64,000 nt of DNA, taken from NCBI RefSeq assembly GCF_024298925.1, contig NZ_CP101283.1:1679001-1743000 (forward strand). Reading direction: 5' to 3'. A program made the position numbers and the translations under genes. Positions 1 through 9,089 of this stretch are shown one piece after another (the stretch's first letter is position 1; the number at the start of each line of letters is the position of its first letter). The notes under the pieces were generated by a model, which saw only the letters and a program-made list of their open reading frames with translations, was not told the DNA's origin and did not search any database. The DNA is from Phenylobacterium sp. LH3H17 (GTDB lineage: Bacteria; Pseudomonadota; Alphaproteobacteria; Caulobacterales; Caulobacteraceae).

Positions 1-460
1 GCTTGGCTGCGCCGTTAGCCGACGGCGGCGCGGGCGCCTTGGGGTGGCTGGATACCCTGGCGCTGGGATGGCGGACCTTGTGGGGCGCCGTCGAACTGCG
101 AAGCTCCGGCGCCAGGCCGTCGAGCTCCTTCAGGAGCTGTTCGAGCTCTTCCTGCGGCAGGTTCTCGATACCGATGAAATAGTTGTCGCTCTCCGAGACC
201 CGGATCAGCTCGTCCAGTTTGGCGTGGATGGCGTTGTTGTCGCGGTTCTGGGTGTTCTGGATCAGGAACACCATCAGGAACGTGATGATGGTGGTGCCGG
301 TGTTGATCACCAGCTGCCAGGTGTCGGAAAAGCCGAAGATCGGCCCGGAAAGCGCCCAGAGCACCACGATGGTGCAACAGCCGATGAACACTACGGGATG
401 TCCGGTCCAGCGCGAGATCGCCGAGGCGAACCGGGTGAAGACCTTGCTGAATCTCGACAT
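1..460 (-). CDS. Low-affinity iron permease family protein, C-terminus cut by window edge
   Basis: The minus frame from ATG at 460 stays open to base 1 (153 codons), so the C-terminus lies outside the window. The protein starts MSRFSKVFTRFASAISRWTG, then has two hydrophobic segments (about residues 22-42 and 50-68) followed by the family-typical QNTQNRDNNAIHAKLDELI stretch and an acidic, Pro/Ala-rich tail. This is the small two-helix inner-membrane layout of the low-affinity iron permease family (PF04120). Metal transport by these small bacterial members is poorly established, so only the family call is firm. It is divergent from folD, with about 80 bp between the two starts. Confidence 0.8.
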   Translation of the reverse strand, partial: MSRFSKVFTRFASAISRWTGHPVVFIGCCTIVVLWALSGPIFGFSDTWQLVINTGTTIITFLMVFLIQNTQNRDNNAIHAKLDELIRVSESDNYFIGIENLPQEELEQLLKELDGLAPELRSSTAPHKVRHPSARVSSHPKAPAPPSANGAAK

Positions 461-541
461 CATTCCAGCGGTTCCTCGTCATTGCGTACCGGGGCCTGAA
501 CGGCTAGTGCACGGCCCTGTTCCGACCGCGCGCGAGGGTGA

Positions 542-1438
542 ATGTCGCAGGCTCAGATCATCGACGGCAAGGCCACGGCCGAACGCATCCGGGCGGAAGT
601 CGCCGTCGAGGTGGCCGCGCTGAAGGCGGAACACGGCCTGACCCCGGGGTTGGCGGTCGTGCTGGTCGGCGAGGATCCCGCCAGCCAGGTCTATGTGCGC
701 TCCAAGGGCGAGCACTCGAAGGCCGTCGGCATGCATTCGGTGACGCACCTGCTGGCGGCAGACACCCGCCAGGACGACCTGCTGGCCCTGGTGGAGACGC
801 TGAACCGCGATCCGGCCATCCACGGCATACTGGTGCAGCTTCCTCTGCCCAAGGGCCTGGACGAGAAAGCGGTGATCACCGCCATCGATCCCGCCAAGGA
901 CGTTGACGGCCTGCATCCGATGAACATCGGCCTGCTGGCCCAGGGGCAGAAGGCGCTGGTCCCCTGCACGCCGCTGGGCTGCATGATCATGCTCTCCGAC
1001 GCCCTGGGCGACCTGACCGGCAAGCGCGCCGTGGTGGTCGGCCGCTCGGTGCTGGTGGGCAAGCCCATCGCCCAGCTGCTGCTGGCCGCTGACTGCACCG
1101 TGACCATCGCCCATTCGCGGACCCGAGACCTCGCCGCCGTCTGTCGGGAGGCTGACATCCTGGTGGCCGCCGTGGGCCGGCCGCAGATGATCAAGGCCGA
1201 TTGGATCAAGCCGGGCGCGGCGGTGATCGATGTGGGCATCAACCGCGTGCCGTTTCGCGATCCCGTGAAGGCCGCCGCCGGCAAGACCAAGATCGTCGGC
1301 GACGTGGCCTACAAGGAAGCCTCGGCCGTGGCGGGTTTCATCACGCCGGTGCCCGGCGGCGTCGGCCTCATGACCGTGGCCTGCCTGCTGAGGAACACGC
1401 TCACCGCCGCCAAGCGGATCGCCGGCCTCGAAGCCTAG
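542..1438 (+). CDS. folD: Bifunctional methylenetetrahydrofolate dehydrogenase/methenyl-THF cyclohydrolase FolD
   Basis: This 298-residue cytosolic enzyme interconverts 5,10-methylene-, methenyl- and 10-formyl-tetrahydrofolate with NADP, feeding one-carbon units to purine and formyl-Met synthesis. The signature [11 protein letters not shown] gives the catalytic Lys (about K55), VQLPLP gives Q99 and DVDG gives D122, all as expected. The [13 protein letters not shown] motif near the C-terminus is the second family signature. The start ATG follows a GAGGG ribosome-binding site. The TAG stop overlaps the TAG stop of the convergent lipoprotein gene, so the two transcripts converge without a spacer. 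Confidence 0.97.
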   Translation: MSQAQIIDGKATAERIRAEVAVEVAALKAEHGLTPGLAVVLVGEDPASQVYVRSKGEHSKAVGMHSVTHLLAADTRQDDLLALVETLNRDPAIHGILVQLPLPKGLDEKAVITAIDPAKDVDGLHPMNIGLLAQGQKALVPCTPLGCMIMLSDALGDLTGKRAVVVGRSVLVGKPIAQLLLAADCTVTIAHSRTRDLAAVCREADILVAAVGRPQMIKADWIKPGAAVIDVGINRVPFRDPVKAAAGKTKIVGDVAYKEASAVAGFITPVPGGVGLMTVACLLRNTLTAAKRIAGLEA

Positions 1439-2070
1439 GCGGGCGCCGCCCCCGTGCGGTTGGTCCAGGCGACCAGGCCGTTCAACGCTTCGCCCACGGC
1501 CTGATCGAAGGCCGCCACGATCGCGGAAACCCGATTGTCGCCGGCACGCACCTGAGCCTCGATGAGATCGGCCCCGGCCAGGGTGCGGTCGGCGCGGGTC
1601 AGGGCGACCCGCAGGTTGACCACCACCAGCGGCGCGGCCTTGGGGCCGCGGTCATAGACCGCCTCGAAGCGGGTGATGTCGACGCGCAGGGAGTAGTCGG
1701 CCTTGGCGGCCTGGCCCCGGGAGATCAGCCGCGCGCCGCCGCTGTTCGTGTCGAAGGCCTGGGCCAGGGCCTCGTCGAACAGGGTCACCGCCGGCGCCAC
1801 CCATCGCGAATTCGCAACATAGGCCACCTCGCCGCCGTCGACGGTCAGGATACGGTCGCCGGCGGCCGCGCGGGTGAAGCTCCCGCCGCCGCGCACCACG
1901 CCGAACTGTCCGGCCGGGCGACCCGCGCTCTGCTCAGCGGAGGGTGCGGCGGCGTCGAACCTGTAGAGCTGCGCCGGGTCGCTCTTGGGGAACAGCGAGA
2001 CGCAGCCGCTGAGCGAGACGGCGAGCACGGCGGCGCCCAGCGCCCCGAGAGAGCGGGTGAGGGCGCTCAT
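1435..2070 (-). CDS. Lipoprotein component of Mla/PqiC-type ABC transport system
   Basis: The 211-residue product starts with a lipoprotein signal peptide ending in LSGC (Cys at about 23), so it is probably anchored in the outer membrane. The rest resembles the ABC-type transport auxiliary lipoprotein family (PqiC/YmbA-like), including a segment on [10 protein letters not shown] and alternating strands. It is the last gene of a minus-strand operon of permease, ATPase and MCE protein. Its ATG overlaps the stop of the MCE gene by 4 bases, so translation is probably coupled. The likely role is the outer-membrane end of a lipid transport bridge. Confidence 0.85.
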   Translation of the reverse strand: MSALTRSLGALGAAVLAVSLSGCVSLFPKSDPAQLYRFDAAAPSAEQSAGRPAGQFGVVRGGGSFTRAAAGDRILTVDGGEVAYVANSRWVAPAVTLFDEALAQAFDTNSGGARLISRGQAAKADYSLRVDITRFEAVYDRGPKAAPLVVVNLRVALTRADRTLAGADLIEAQVRAGDNRVSAIVAAFDQAVGEALNGLVAWTNRTGAAPA

Positions 2071-3005
2071 GGCTTGATCTCCACTTCCTGGGCCGCCGGC
2101 TTGCCGACCAGGCCGCGGGGGTTGGTTTCGATGTCCCGGATCAGGCGGTCGAGGGACTCGGCCGTCTGCTGCAGGGCGGCGACCGAGGCGGTGAGCTGCG
2201 GCAGGCCGTTGGTGGCGAAGTCGCTGGTGGGTCCCTCCAGCTTGCCGACCATGACGCGCAGGTCCTTCGCGGCGGCCTGGGCCTCCTCGGCGGCGTCGGC
2301 GACATTCTTCATGGTGCGCTTGCCGTCGCCCTCGACCAGCTGCTGGCCCGATTGCGACAGAGTGGCGATCTGCTGCGCCGCGGCGTCGATGCTGCGCAGC
2401 GCGTTCTGGGCGTCAGCGATCACTGCTTTGCGCTCGCGCAGCTCGGCGGTGAACGACTGAGTGTCGCCGACCACCCCACTGAAGGCCCTGATATTCTGGT
2501 CTGAGAGCACGCGGTTGACCCGGTCCAGGGCCTCCACCGTCCGGGTCAGCACGGTGCCGCCGCCCTCCAGAAGGTCGGCCAGCGCGCTTCTCTGGGTGCG
2601 CAGTTCGGGAACCTCGTTGGCCGGGTAGGTATCCTTGAGCAGCTTCTTGGTCGGCGTCCCGGCTGTGATCTGGATGTAATTGACCCCCGTGATCCCTTGC
2701 GGCTCCAGGGTGCCGAACGAGTCGACGCGGATCGGCACGTCGGAGCTGACCCGGGCGCGGGCGATCACACGATTGGGGTTGGCGGGATCGAGCTGGATCT
2801 TGGTGACCTCGCCCACCTTGATGCCGTTGAAGTGCACCTCGCCGCCTTGCGACAGGCCGCGCACCGGTCCCTGGAAGACGACGTCATACAGGTCGTAGTC
2901 CTGGGCGAAGCTCAGGCGCGCGAGCCAGACGCTGAAGATCACCAGTCCGAGAAACAGGATCAGGGTTGAGAGGCCCACCAGGGCGTAGTTGGCGTCTTTT
3001 TCCAT
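2067..3005 (-). CDS. MlaD-like MCE-domain protein
   Basis: The protein has 312 residues with an N-terminal membrane anchor (about 8-28) and an MCE domain right after it (VVFQGPVRGLSQGGEVHFNG, then GITGVNYIQI). A long alpha-helical C-terminal half, rich in Ala/Gln heptads, is typical of the longer alphaproteobacterial MlaD forms. MCE proteins form hexameric periplasmic rings that shuttle phospholipid between the membranes. I chose the ATG at 3005, because it overlaps the ATPase stop as TGATG; the open frame continues upstream but only as antisense-like, low-quality sequence. Confidence 0.9.
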   Translation of the reverse strand: MEKDANYALVGLSTLILFLGLVIFSVWLARLSFAQDYDLYDVVFQGPVRGLSQGGEVHFNGIKVGEVTKIQLDPANPNRVIARARVSSDVPIRVDSFGTLEPQGITGVNYIQITAGTPTKKLLKDTYPANEVPELRTQRSALADLLEGGGTVLTRTVEALDRVNRVLSDQNIRAFSGVVGDTQSFTAELRERKAVIADAQNALRSIDAAAQQIATLSQSGQQLVEGDGKRTMKNVADAAEEAQAAAKDLRVMVGKLEGPTSDFATNGLPQLTASVAALQQTAESLDRLIRDIETNPRGLVGKPAAQEVEIKP

Positions 3006-3823
3006 CAGTTCACCATTGCGGCTTTGTGCGCCTTGACCGCGGCGCGTCCGCGCGGGCCCAGGAAGTACTCGCGGATCCAGGGGTGGTCGGAGTCTTCCAG
3101 CGTCCCCACCGGCGCGTGCGCGACGACCTTCTTGTCGGCTATGACCGCGACGCTGTCGGTGATCGTGTAGAGGCTGTCCAGGTCGTGGGTGATCATGAAG
3201 ACGGTCAGGTCCAGGCTGTCGGAGAGGTCCTTGATCAGCTCGTCGAACGAGGCCGCGCCGATGGGGTCGAGGCCCGCGGTGGGCTCGTCGAGGAACAGCA
3301 ACTCGGGGTCCAGGGCCAGGGCGCGGGCGAGGCCGGCGCGCTTGCGCATGCCGCCCGACAACTCCGACGGCTTCAGGCTTCCTGCCTCGGGCGGGAGGCC
3401 AACCAGCGCGATCTTCAGGTCGGCGAGCTGAGCCACGATGCGGCGCGGGATGTCGGTGTGCTCGTACATCGGCGCCGAGACGTTCTCGCGCACGGTGAGG
3501 TTCGAGAACAGCGCGCCTTGCTGGAACAACACGCCCCACTGCCTCTCGATGGCCGACCACTTGCGGCGTGAGGCCCGCTGGATGTCCTGGCCGAACACGC
3601 GGACCGTACCGCCGTCGGGCGCCTTCAGCCCGATGATGGTGTTGAGCAGAACCGACTTGCCGGTGCCCGAGCCCCCGACGACGCCCACCACGTCGCCGCG
3701 CTTGACCACGAGGTCGAGGCCGTCGTGGATCACCCGGTCGCCGAACTTCGAAACCAGGCCACGGACCTCGATGGCCGGGCCTGTGGTGGGCAGGACGTCC
3801 TCCGGATGCGGCTCGGCGCTCAA
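3005..3823 (-). CDS. MlaF-like ABC transporter ATP-binding protein
   Basis: This 272-residue ATPase has Walker A GGSGTGKS (about 50-57), the ABC signature LSGGMRKRAGLARAL with the Met/Arg variant typical of MlaF, and Walker B LLFLDEPTAGLDP followed by the switch His in MITHD. It powers the MlaE-type permease encoded just upstream, with which it overlaps by 4 bases. The set moves phospholipids between the inner membrane and the MCE ring; direction cannot be read from sequence. Confidence 0.93.
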   Translation of the reverse strand: MSAEPHPEDVLPTTGPAIEVRGLVSKFGDRVIHDGLDLVVKRGDVVGVVGGSGTGKSVLLNTIIGLKAPDGGTVRVFGQDIQRASRRKWSAIERQWGVLFQQGALFSNLTVRENVSAPMYEHTDIPRRIVAQLADLKIALVGLPPEAGSLKPSELSGGMRKRAGLARALALDPELLFLDEPTAGLDPIGAASFDELIKDLSDSLDLTVFMITHDLDSLYTITDSVAVIADKKVVAHAPVGTLEDSDHPWIREYFLGPRGRAAVKAHKAAMVN

Positions 3824-4947
3824 ATGTCCAGCTCCATGTAGACCAAGGCGAAGACCGCATCGATCAGGATGATGGCGAAGATGGCGTGGACGACCGCGGC
3901 CGTCACGCGCCGACCCAGGGATTCCACGTCGCCGCCGACCTCCAGGCCCTGGCGGCAGCCGATGCCGGCGATCACGGCGGCCATGACCGGAGCCTTGGAC
4001 AGGCCGATCCAGAACTGGGTCACGCCGACATTGTCGACGATCCGCTGCAGGAAGAACGAGGGACCGAGGTCCAGCGCCGTCCAGGTGACAAGCAGGCCGC
4101 CGAAAAGGCCGGCCAGGGTGGCCACGAAGGTCAGCAGGGGGATGGTCAGCAGCAGGGCCGCGAAGCGGGGGAAGACCAAGGCCTCGAACGGGTCGACGCC
4201 CAGCACCTGCATGGCGTCGATCTCCTGGTTCATCTTCATCGAGCCGAGCTCGGCGGCGAACGCCGAGGCCGAACGGCCGGCCAGCAGCACGGCGGTGATG
4301 ATGATGTTGAACTCGCGAAGGACGGCGATGCCGATCAGCTCCACGGCGAAGACCTCGGCCCCGAACTGGCGCAGCATGTTGGCGCCCAGCAGCCCCACCA
4401 CGGCTCCGATGAAGAACGAGGTGGTGGCGACGATGGGAATGGCGTCCAGGCCGGCGCGCTCCATCAGCGAGACAATCGGCGCCCAGCGGACCCGCTTCGG
4501 ATTGGTGAACAGGTAGACGAAGGTCCGCCCCACGGCGACCAGCAGGTGGCCTACAAAGACCAGGGTTTCGAAGATCTCCCGGCCGAGATTGAACACCCCC
4601 TTGCCGATGCGGATGGTCATTTCGTGGAAGCCGCGCGGCTGCGGCCGGGTCACCGGCTTGGCCGCGGCCGCGGCGCTGACCAATTCCAGCAGCCGCAGCG
4701 ATTCCGGGCGGCCCGAGATACGGTCCGTGTCGATGTGGCCGTCGGCCGCGCGAACCACTGCGAAGGCCCCGGCCGTGTCCAGCCGGCCGACCCGGGTCAG
4801 GTCCAGGGATTTGGCGGTCTTCTCGACGATGGCGTCGTAGAGGTCGCGCGCCGCCTCGCCAATGGAGGTCGCTGTCCAGTCGCCGGCCAGGACGGCCCTG
4901 GGACCGTCGGCGGCGTCGACAAGGCTGAACTCGGCAGGGCGTTCCAT
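3820..4947 (-). CDS. MlaE-like ABC transporter permease with N-terminal STAS-like domain
   Basis: From ATG 4947 the product is 375 residues. An N-terminal soluble domain (about 1-110) has an STAS-like fold pattern, including the AVLAGDWTA and SLDLTRVGRLDTAGA stretches. The rest is an MlaE permease with about five membrane helices and the motif LLGANMLRQFGAEVFAVELIG. It is the first gene of the lipid transport operon. The open frame reaches 5064, but the extra Arg-rich residues look non-coding. No strong ribosome-binding site is visible at 4947, so the start is moderately certain. Confidence 0.88.
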   Translation of the reverse strand: MERPAEFSLVDAADGPRAVLAGDWTATSIGEAARDLYDAIVEKTAKSLDLTRVGRLDTAGAFAVVRAADGHIDTDRISGRPESLRLLELVSAAAAAKPVTRPQPRGFHEMTIRIGKGVFNLGREIFETLVFVGHLLVAVGRTFVYLFTNPKRVRWAPIVSLMERAGLDAIPIVATTSFFIGAVVGLLGANMLRQFGAEVFAVELIGIAVLREFNIIITAVLLAGRSASAFAAELGSMKMNQEIDAMQVLGVDPFEALVFPRFAALLLTIPLLTFVATLAGLFGGLLVTWTALDLGPSFFLQRIVDNVGVTQFWIGLSKAPVMAAVIAGIGCRQGLEVGGDVESLGRRVTAAVVHAIFAIILIDAVFALVYMELDI

Positions 4948-5203
4948 ACGGCGGTGTAGAGCCTCGAACCTGGGAAGCGGGGTTGAGTCGACGCCCCTCG
5001 GCGTCAACCTAGCAGAGCTGCGCCCGGACCCGGAACGCCTTATGGCGCCGGTTGTTCCGTGCAATGGATAAGGCGCCCGCCTCGCGACTTGGTGATGGTT
5101 TGTCGCGGCGGTTGGTCTATATTTCGCCCCACTCGCACGGTTATCACGAGCCGGGGGCGGGTCCGTCCGACCCCGGAGTGTCCGTCCAGGTCGGGAGCGT
5201 GGT

Positions 5204-5524
5204 TTGACCCGTCAAATCGAGATCGTCGGTAAGTCCGGCAACCGTTATCGTTACACAACGCTGGAAGAGGATCGCATCCTGCCGCCTGCGGGCGCGAACT
5301 ATATCATCGCCAAGCCCGGCTCGCAGGGGGTCGACATCCTCTATGTGGGCGAGACCGACAGCCTGGCCCGCACGGTCTGGCGCGATCAGCTGGCCCGCGC
5401 CAAGGACACCTATGGCTCCGAGGTCGACGTCCTCACCCGGCTCAATGTCCGCAGCGCGGTGCGGATGGCCGAGCGTGAGGACCTGATCGAGGAATATCAG
5501 CCGCCCATGAACGCCCACGGCTAG
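5204..5524 (+). CDS. Small GIY-YIG-like protein
   Basis: The product is 106 residues from a TTG start with a GGGAG ribosome-binding site six bases upstream. Residues about 30-55 read NYIIAK, then DILYVGETDSLART, and the end reads EREDLIEEYQPPMN. The spacing of Tyr, YVGET, an Arg a few residues later, a Glu in a late helix and a terminal P-x-N resembles a minimal GIY-YIG nuclease domain. The match is degenerate (NYI for GIY, YVG for YIG), so nuclease activity is an inference. It stands alone between the Mla operon and a convergent transglutaminase gene, whose stop overlaps its own by 4 bases. Confidence 0.6.
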   Translation: MTRQIEIVGKSGNRYRYTTLEEDRILPPAGANYIIAKPGSQGVDILYVGETDSLARTVWRDQLARAKDTYGSEVDVLTRLNVRSAVRMAEREDLIEEYQPPMNAHG

Positions 5525-6333
5525 GCGGCTTCCGCCAGGTCGTAGGCCGTCACCTTGAAGCCGGCTAGGTCCGCCTGGCCGAAGGTGTTGGCGATGGCCA
5601 CATCGACGGCGTCGCGGCCGCGCGCGATCAGCACCCGGCCGATGCGCGGGCGGTTGTTTCGCGCGTCGAACACGTACCAGCGGCCGCCCAGATAGACCTC
5701 GAACCAGGCGCTGAAATCCATCACGCCGACGGTCGGCACCCCGATATCGCCCAGATAGCCCGTGCAGTATCGGGCCGGGATGTTCATGCACCGGCAGAAG
5801 GCGATCGCCAGGTGGGCGTAGTCGCGGCAAACGCCGACGGCCTCCGCATGGGCCTCGTAGGCGGTCTTGGTCGGTCGCGCGTGCTGGTAGTCGAAGCGGA
5901 TGTGGTTGTGGACGTAGTCGACGATCGCCTGGACTCGGGCCCAGCCGGTCGGGGTGTTCTCGAACAGCCTCCAAGCCATGTCGCTCAGCCGGTCGGTCTC
6001 GCAATAGCGGCTGCCCAGCAAGAAGATCAGCACATCGTCCGGCAGGTCCTCGACGGGGATCTGCGGCGAGTCGGGGGCGTAGTCATCCACCAGGCCTGAG
6101 TCGCGGATCACGAACTCCGCCGAGAGGACCAGCCGGCCGGCCGGGGCCAGGATCCGGCTGCAGATGTTGCCGAAACCGTCGAGGTATTGCCGCACGTCCA
6201 GGGCCGGATCGGTCCTGACCCAGTCGGGCGTCTCCAGGTCGCCGCGCCGGGACGGATGCACGCTGAGCGTCAGCATCATGGGGACCGGGGCCGGGCAGTC
6301 GTAGGTGATCTCGAAGCCCGTCTGGATGCGCAT
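5521..6333 (-). CDS. Transglutaminase-like family protein, catalytic His replaced by Ser
   Basis: From ATG 6333, preceded by GGGAG, the product is 270 residues. The C-terminal half is a transglutaminase/protease-like core with the nucleophile in GVCRDYAHLA and the third position in YVFDARNN. Where the neighbouring paralogue has HAW before the strand, this protein has FSAW, so the usual catalytic His is a Ser. The N-terminal half is a beta-rich domain. It follows the other transglutaminase-like gene by 20 bp on the same strand, so the two are probably co-transcribed. Substrate is unknown. Confidence 0.82.
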   Translation of the reverse strand: MRIQTGFEITYDCPAPVPMMLTLSVHPSRRGDLETPDWVRTDPALDVRQYLDGFGNICSRILAPAGRLVLSAEFVIRDSGLVDDYAPDSPQIPVEDLPDDVLIFLLGSRYCETDRLSDMAWRLFENTPTGWARVQAIVDYVHNHIRFDYQHARPTKTAYEAHAEAVGVCRDYAHLAIAFCRCMNIPARYCTGYLGDIGVPTVGVMDFSAWFEVYLGGRWYVFDARNNRPRIGRVLIARGRDAVDVAIANTFGQADLAGFKVTAYDLAEAA

Positions 6334-6352
6334 CGATATCTCCCGGGGATGG

Positions 6353-7288
6353 CTAGCAGGCCGCCCCAACGATTCGCTGCGACGGAGGTTGCACCACCAG
6401 CTCGTTTTCGCCGCGGACGTCCACTTCGACCTCCATGCCGAGGTAGTCGGAGGCCGGACCTGCCCAACTTCCGTGCAGGGGCACCGCCTGGCGCGGATCG
6501 CGGGAAACCGCCACCCGGACGAGGTCGGCGTTGCCGACGATGCCGTTGGTGGGGTCGAATTCCACCCAGCCGCAGGCCGGCAGATAGACACGAACCCAGG
6601 CGTGGGTGTGGCCTCCGCCGATCCGGGCGTGCTCGGCGTTGGAATAGGGGCTGTAGATGTATCCGGACACGAAACGGGCCGCGAGGCCGAGGCTGCGCAC
6701 GGCCTCCATCATCAGCACCGCGTAGTCGCGGCACGAGCCGCTGCGCAGGCCCAGGGTCTCCAGGGGAGTCTGGATGCCAGTCTCCAGGCGCGTGCTGTAT
6801 TTGAAGTCGGCATAGATGGCCTGGGTCATCTCACTGAGCAGCCGCTGCAGGCTGGTGGTCGCGGTCTTGCGCACGAAGCGCCGCGCCCAGCGGTCGATCA
6901 GACCCTCCGGATCGGGATACTGCCGCTCCATGGAGAGCCGCAGGTCGGGCAGGTCCTCGGGGCTGTAGGCGAAGGGCATGGCGCCCGTATAGACCTCGAT
7001 CTCACCGTCGATGTCGGCGAAGGCGGGCAGGGGGGTATGGTCCAGGCGAGCCCTGCTTTCGATGACCAGCTCGGTGGTGCGGCCGCCGAAACCCGCCACC
7101 TCGACGCAATTGCCGAAAACGTCGTGCATCGAGCGCAGGCGCGCGGGCGTGGGCGTTATGGTCAGCTCGCAGGCCAGCAGACGTTGATCGTAGCTCTCGC
7201 GCGGACGCAGCATCATGCGATGCTCGCCGAGCGCAACGGGGTTGCGGTACCGGTAGCGGGTGACATGACGGATCGAGAGGATCGGCAT
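6353..7288 (-). CDS. Transglutaminase-like family protein with N-terminal beta domain
   Basis: This 311-residue protein starts MPILSIRHVTRYRYRNPVAL, the typical N-terminal region of bacterial transglutaminase-like cysteine proteases. The full triad is visible: Cys in GSCRDYA, His in HTHAWVRVYLP and Asp in EFDPTNG. It probably acts on peptides or protein amide bonds in the cytoplasm, since there is no signal peptide. It is the first gene of a two-gene operon with the paralogue downstream. Its ATG shares one base with the TTG start of the divergent gene. Confidence 0.88.
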   Translation of the reverse strand: MPILSIRHVTRYRYRNPVALGEHRMMLRPRESYDQRLLACELTITPTPARLRSMHDVFGNCVEVAGFGGRTTELVIESRARLDHTPLPAFADIDGEIEVYTGAMPFAYSPEDLPDLRLSMERQYPDPEGLIDRWARRFVRKTATTSLQRLLSEMTQAIYADFKYSTRLETGIQTPLETLGLRSGSCRDYAVLMMEAVRSLGLAARFVSGYIYSPYSNAEHARIGGGHTHAWVRVYLPACGWVEFDPTNGIVGNADLVRVAVSRDPRQAVPLHGSWAGPASDYLGMEVEVDVRGENELVVQPPSQRIVGAAC

Positions 7289-8070
7289 TGAGCAAGAGCT
7301 GGGCCGATTCAGCGCCGCCGTCGAACCTATTGCTGGGTCAGGACGATGTGTCGCCGGTGGTTGTCACGAATCTAGGCGGCTGCTCGCCATTCCTGCTGCT
7401 CGGCGACCATGCCGGCCGCGCGATCCCAAGGCGGCTGGGCGACCTCGGCCTGGCGCCGGCGGCCATGGACCGGCACATCGCCTGGGACATTGGGGTGGCG
7501 GGCCTCGGCGCGCGGCTGGCCGAGGCGCTGGACGCCGTCTTCATTCGCCAGGCCTATTCTCGCCTGGTGATCGACTGCAACCGGCGGCCGGGCGCGGCGG
7601 GCTCGATCCCCGAGGTCAGCGACGACGTGGCGATCCCTGGCAATGCAGGGCTCGGCGCGGCCGAGATCGCCGCGCGGCATGACGAAATCTACCTGCCCTA
7701 CCAGGACGCCATCGCCGCCGAACTGGACCGCCGGACGTCCGTGGCGACGCTGCTGGTGTCGCTGCACAGCTTCACCCCGGTTTTTCAGGGCCAGGCCCGT
7801 CCCTGGCGCATCGGCGTGCTGCACCGGGGTGACTCGCGTCTGTCGGACCGCATGCTGGCCCTGCTGAGGCGCGAACTGGGCGAGGACGCGGGCGACAACC
7901 AGCCCTACCGGATGGACGAGATCGACAACACCGTTCCCCTCCACGCTGATCCGCGCGGTCTCGACTATCTGGAGCTGGAGGTCCGCCAGGACCTGATCGC
8001 CGACCCCGACGGCCAGGCCTGGGCCGCCGGCCTGCTGGCCGCCTTGTTGACCGAGGCTGTCACGGCCTAG
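7288..8070 (+). CDS. N-formylglutamate amidohydrolase family protein
   Basis: The product is 260 residues and matches the N-formylglutamate amidohydrolase/HutG-type family: GDHAGRAIPRRLGDLGL near the N-terminus, RLVIDCNR in the middle, and SLHSFTPV with a likely metal-binding His. Members release formate from N-formylglutamate in some histidine pathways, but this cytosolic short form stands apart from hut genes, so the true substrate is open. Translation starts at TTG with GAGAGG 7-8 bases upstream, inside the coding region of the divergent gene. A later in-frame GTG at 7348 is possible. Confidence 0.82.
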   Translation: MSKSWADSAPPSNLLLGQDDVSPVVVTNLGGCSPFLLLGDHAGRAIPRRLGDLGLAPAAMDRHIAWDIGVAGLGARLAEALDAVFIRQAYSRLVIDCNRRPGAAGSIPEVSDDVAIPGNAGLGAAEIAARHDEIYLPYQDAIAAELDRRTSVATLLVSLHSFTPVFQGQARPWRIGVLHRGDSRLSDRMLALLRRELGEDAGDNQPYRMDEIDNTVPLHADPRGLDYLELEVRQDLIADPDGQAWAAGLLAALLTEAVTA

Positions 8071-8097
8071 GGCCGGCGAGCCGCCGATCGATCGGGG

Positions 8098-8904
8098 TCA
8101 TGGCGCGGAGTTATCGGCCGACCCGTCTTGCAGTGCGCTCCGGTGGCGCTGCATGGCGTCGCTGAACGACGCCGCCAGGATGCCGGTGGGCATGGCGATG
8201 AAGCCGATGCTGAAGATGGCGGTGACGGCGGCGAGCACCTTGCCGAGCACGGTGACCGGATAGACGTCGCCGTACCCGATCGTCGTCATGGTCGCGACCG
8301 ACCACCATAGGGCGCGCGGGATGCTGCCGAACTTGTCGGGCTGGATGGCGCCTTCGGCGAGGTAGAGCGCGGTGGCCGCGACGATCATCAGGAAGAACCC
8401 CGCCGCGAGACTGAGCAGCAGCTCCTCGCGCCGCGTCGTGACCGCCTCGACCATGTGGTTGAAGGCTCGCGACATGCGCCCGAGCTTGGCCAGGCGCAGG
8501 ATCCGTCCGACCCTGACCAGGCGCAGCAGCATGGCGCTCGAACCGTCGAACACCGCGAACGAGGCCAGGATCGCGATCAGGTCCGCGATCGCCGCCGGCG
8601 AGAAGACGAACCGCAGCCGTTCGCGCCAGGGGCGTGCCTCGAGCTCCCGTTCCGGCGCCGTCCAGAGGCGCAGGGCGTATTCGAGACTGAAGAGCAGCCC
8701 GAGCGAGACCTCCGCCAGGACAAAGGCGCCTCCGTAGGCGGCGGCGAGGGCGGGCTCGGTCTCGACGATCGCCAGGCCTGTGGCGACGAGGATGAGGACC
8801 ATCAGCACGCGATTGAGCGGCGACAGCCCCTTTGCCTTGCGCGCCCTCGGATCCAGCTGCTCGTGGAGTCGCCGCCGAAGCGTCGGAGTTTGCCCTGCAG
8901 TCAT
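8098..8904 (-). CDS. Voltage-gated-type K+ ion channel
   Basis: From ATG 8904 the product is 268 residues. It has four N-terminal hydrophobic segments, an Arg-rich S4-like helix (RLVRVGRILRLAKLGRM) and a pore loop with the K+ selectivity filter TTIGYGD followed by the S6 helix. This is a six-helix prokaryotic Kv-like channel. The open frame extends to 9027, but the extra 41 residues are Arg/Asp-rich and unlike the family, so I prefer the internal ATG. There is no cyclic-nucleotide-binding or RCK domain. Confidence 0.88.
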   Translation of the reverse strand: MTAGQTPTLRRRLHEQLDPRARKAKGLSPLNRVLMVLILVATGLAIVETEPALAAAYGGAFVLAEVSLGLLFSLEYALRLWTAPERELEARPWRERLRFVFSPAAIADLIAILASFAVFDGSSAMLLRLVRVGRILRLAKLGRMSRAFNHMVEAVTTRREELLLSLAAGFFLMIVAATALYLAEGAIQPDKFGSIPRALWWSVATMTTIGYGDVYPVTVLGKVLAAVTAIFSIGFIAMPTGILAASFSDAMQRHRSALQDGSADNSAP

Positions 8905-9089
8905 GTGGCGTCCCGCCCGGTTGATAGCCGCGAGCTTATCCCTGACGCGCGGGCCTTCCATCCTCGAACCTTCGCCGCGGTCCGGCCCGTCCATGACCAG
9001 GACGAATTCGTCGCGGCCACGCGTCAACGTCTTCTGCCGCGCCGCGAATCGGGGATCGCTAAGGCCAGGGTTATCGCGGGGGGCTGCGG

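Noticed and set aside
15..482. 155-codon minus frame at the left end
   Set aside because: It is out of frame with the iron permease-like protein, which has clear helices and the QNTQNRD motif.
5100..5123. TTGTCG and TATATT before the gene at 5204 as a promoter
   Set aside because: The spacing of 12 bases is too short for a standard sigma-70 promoter.
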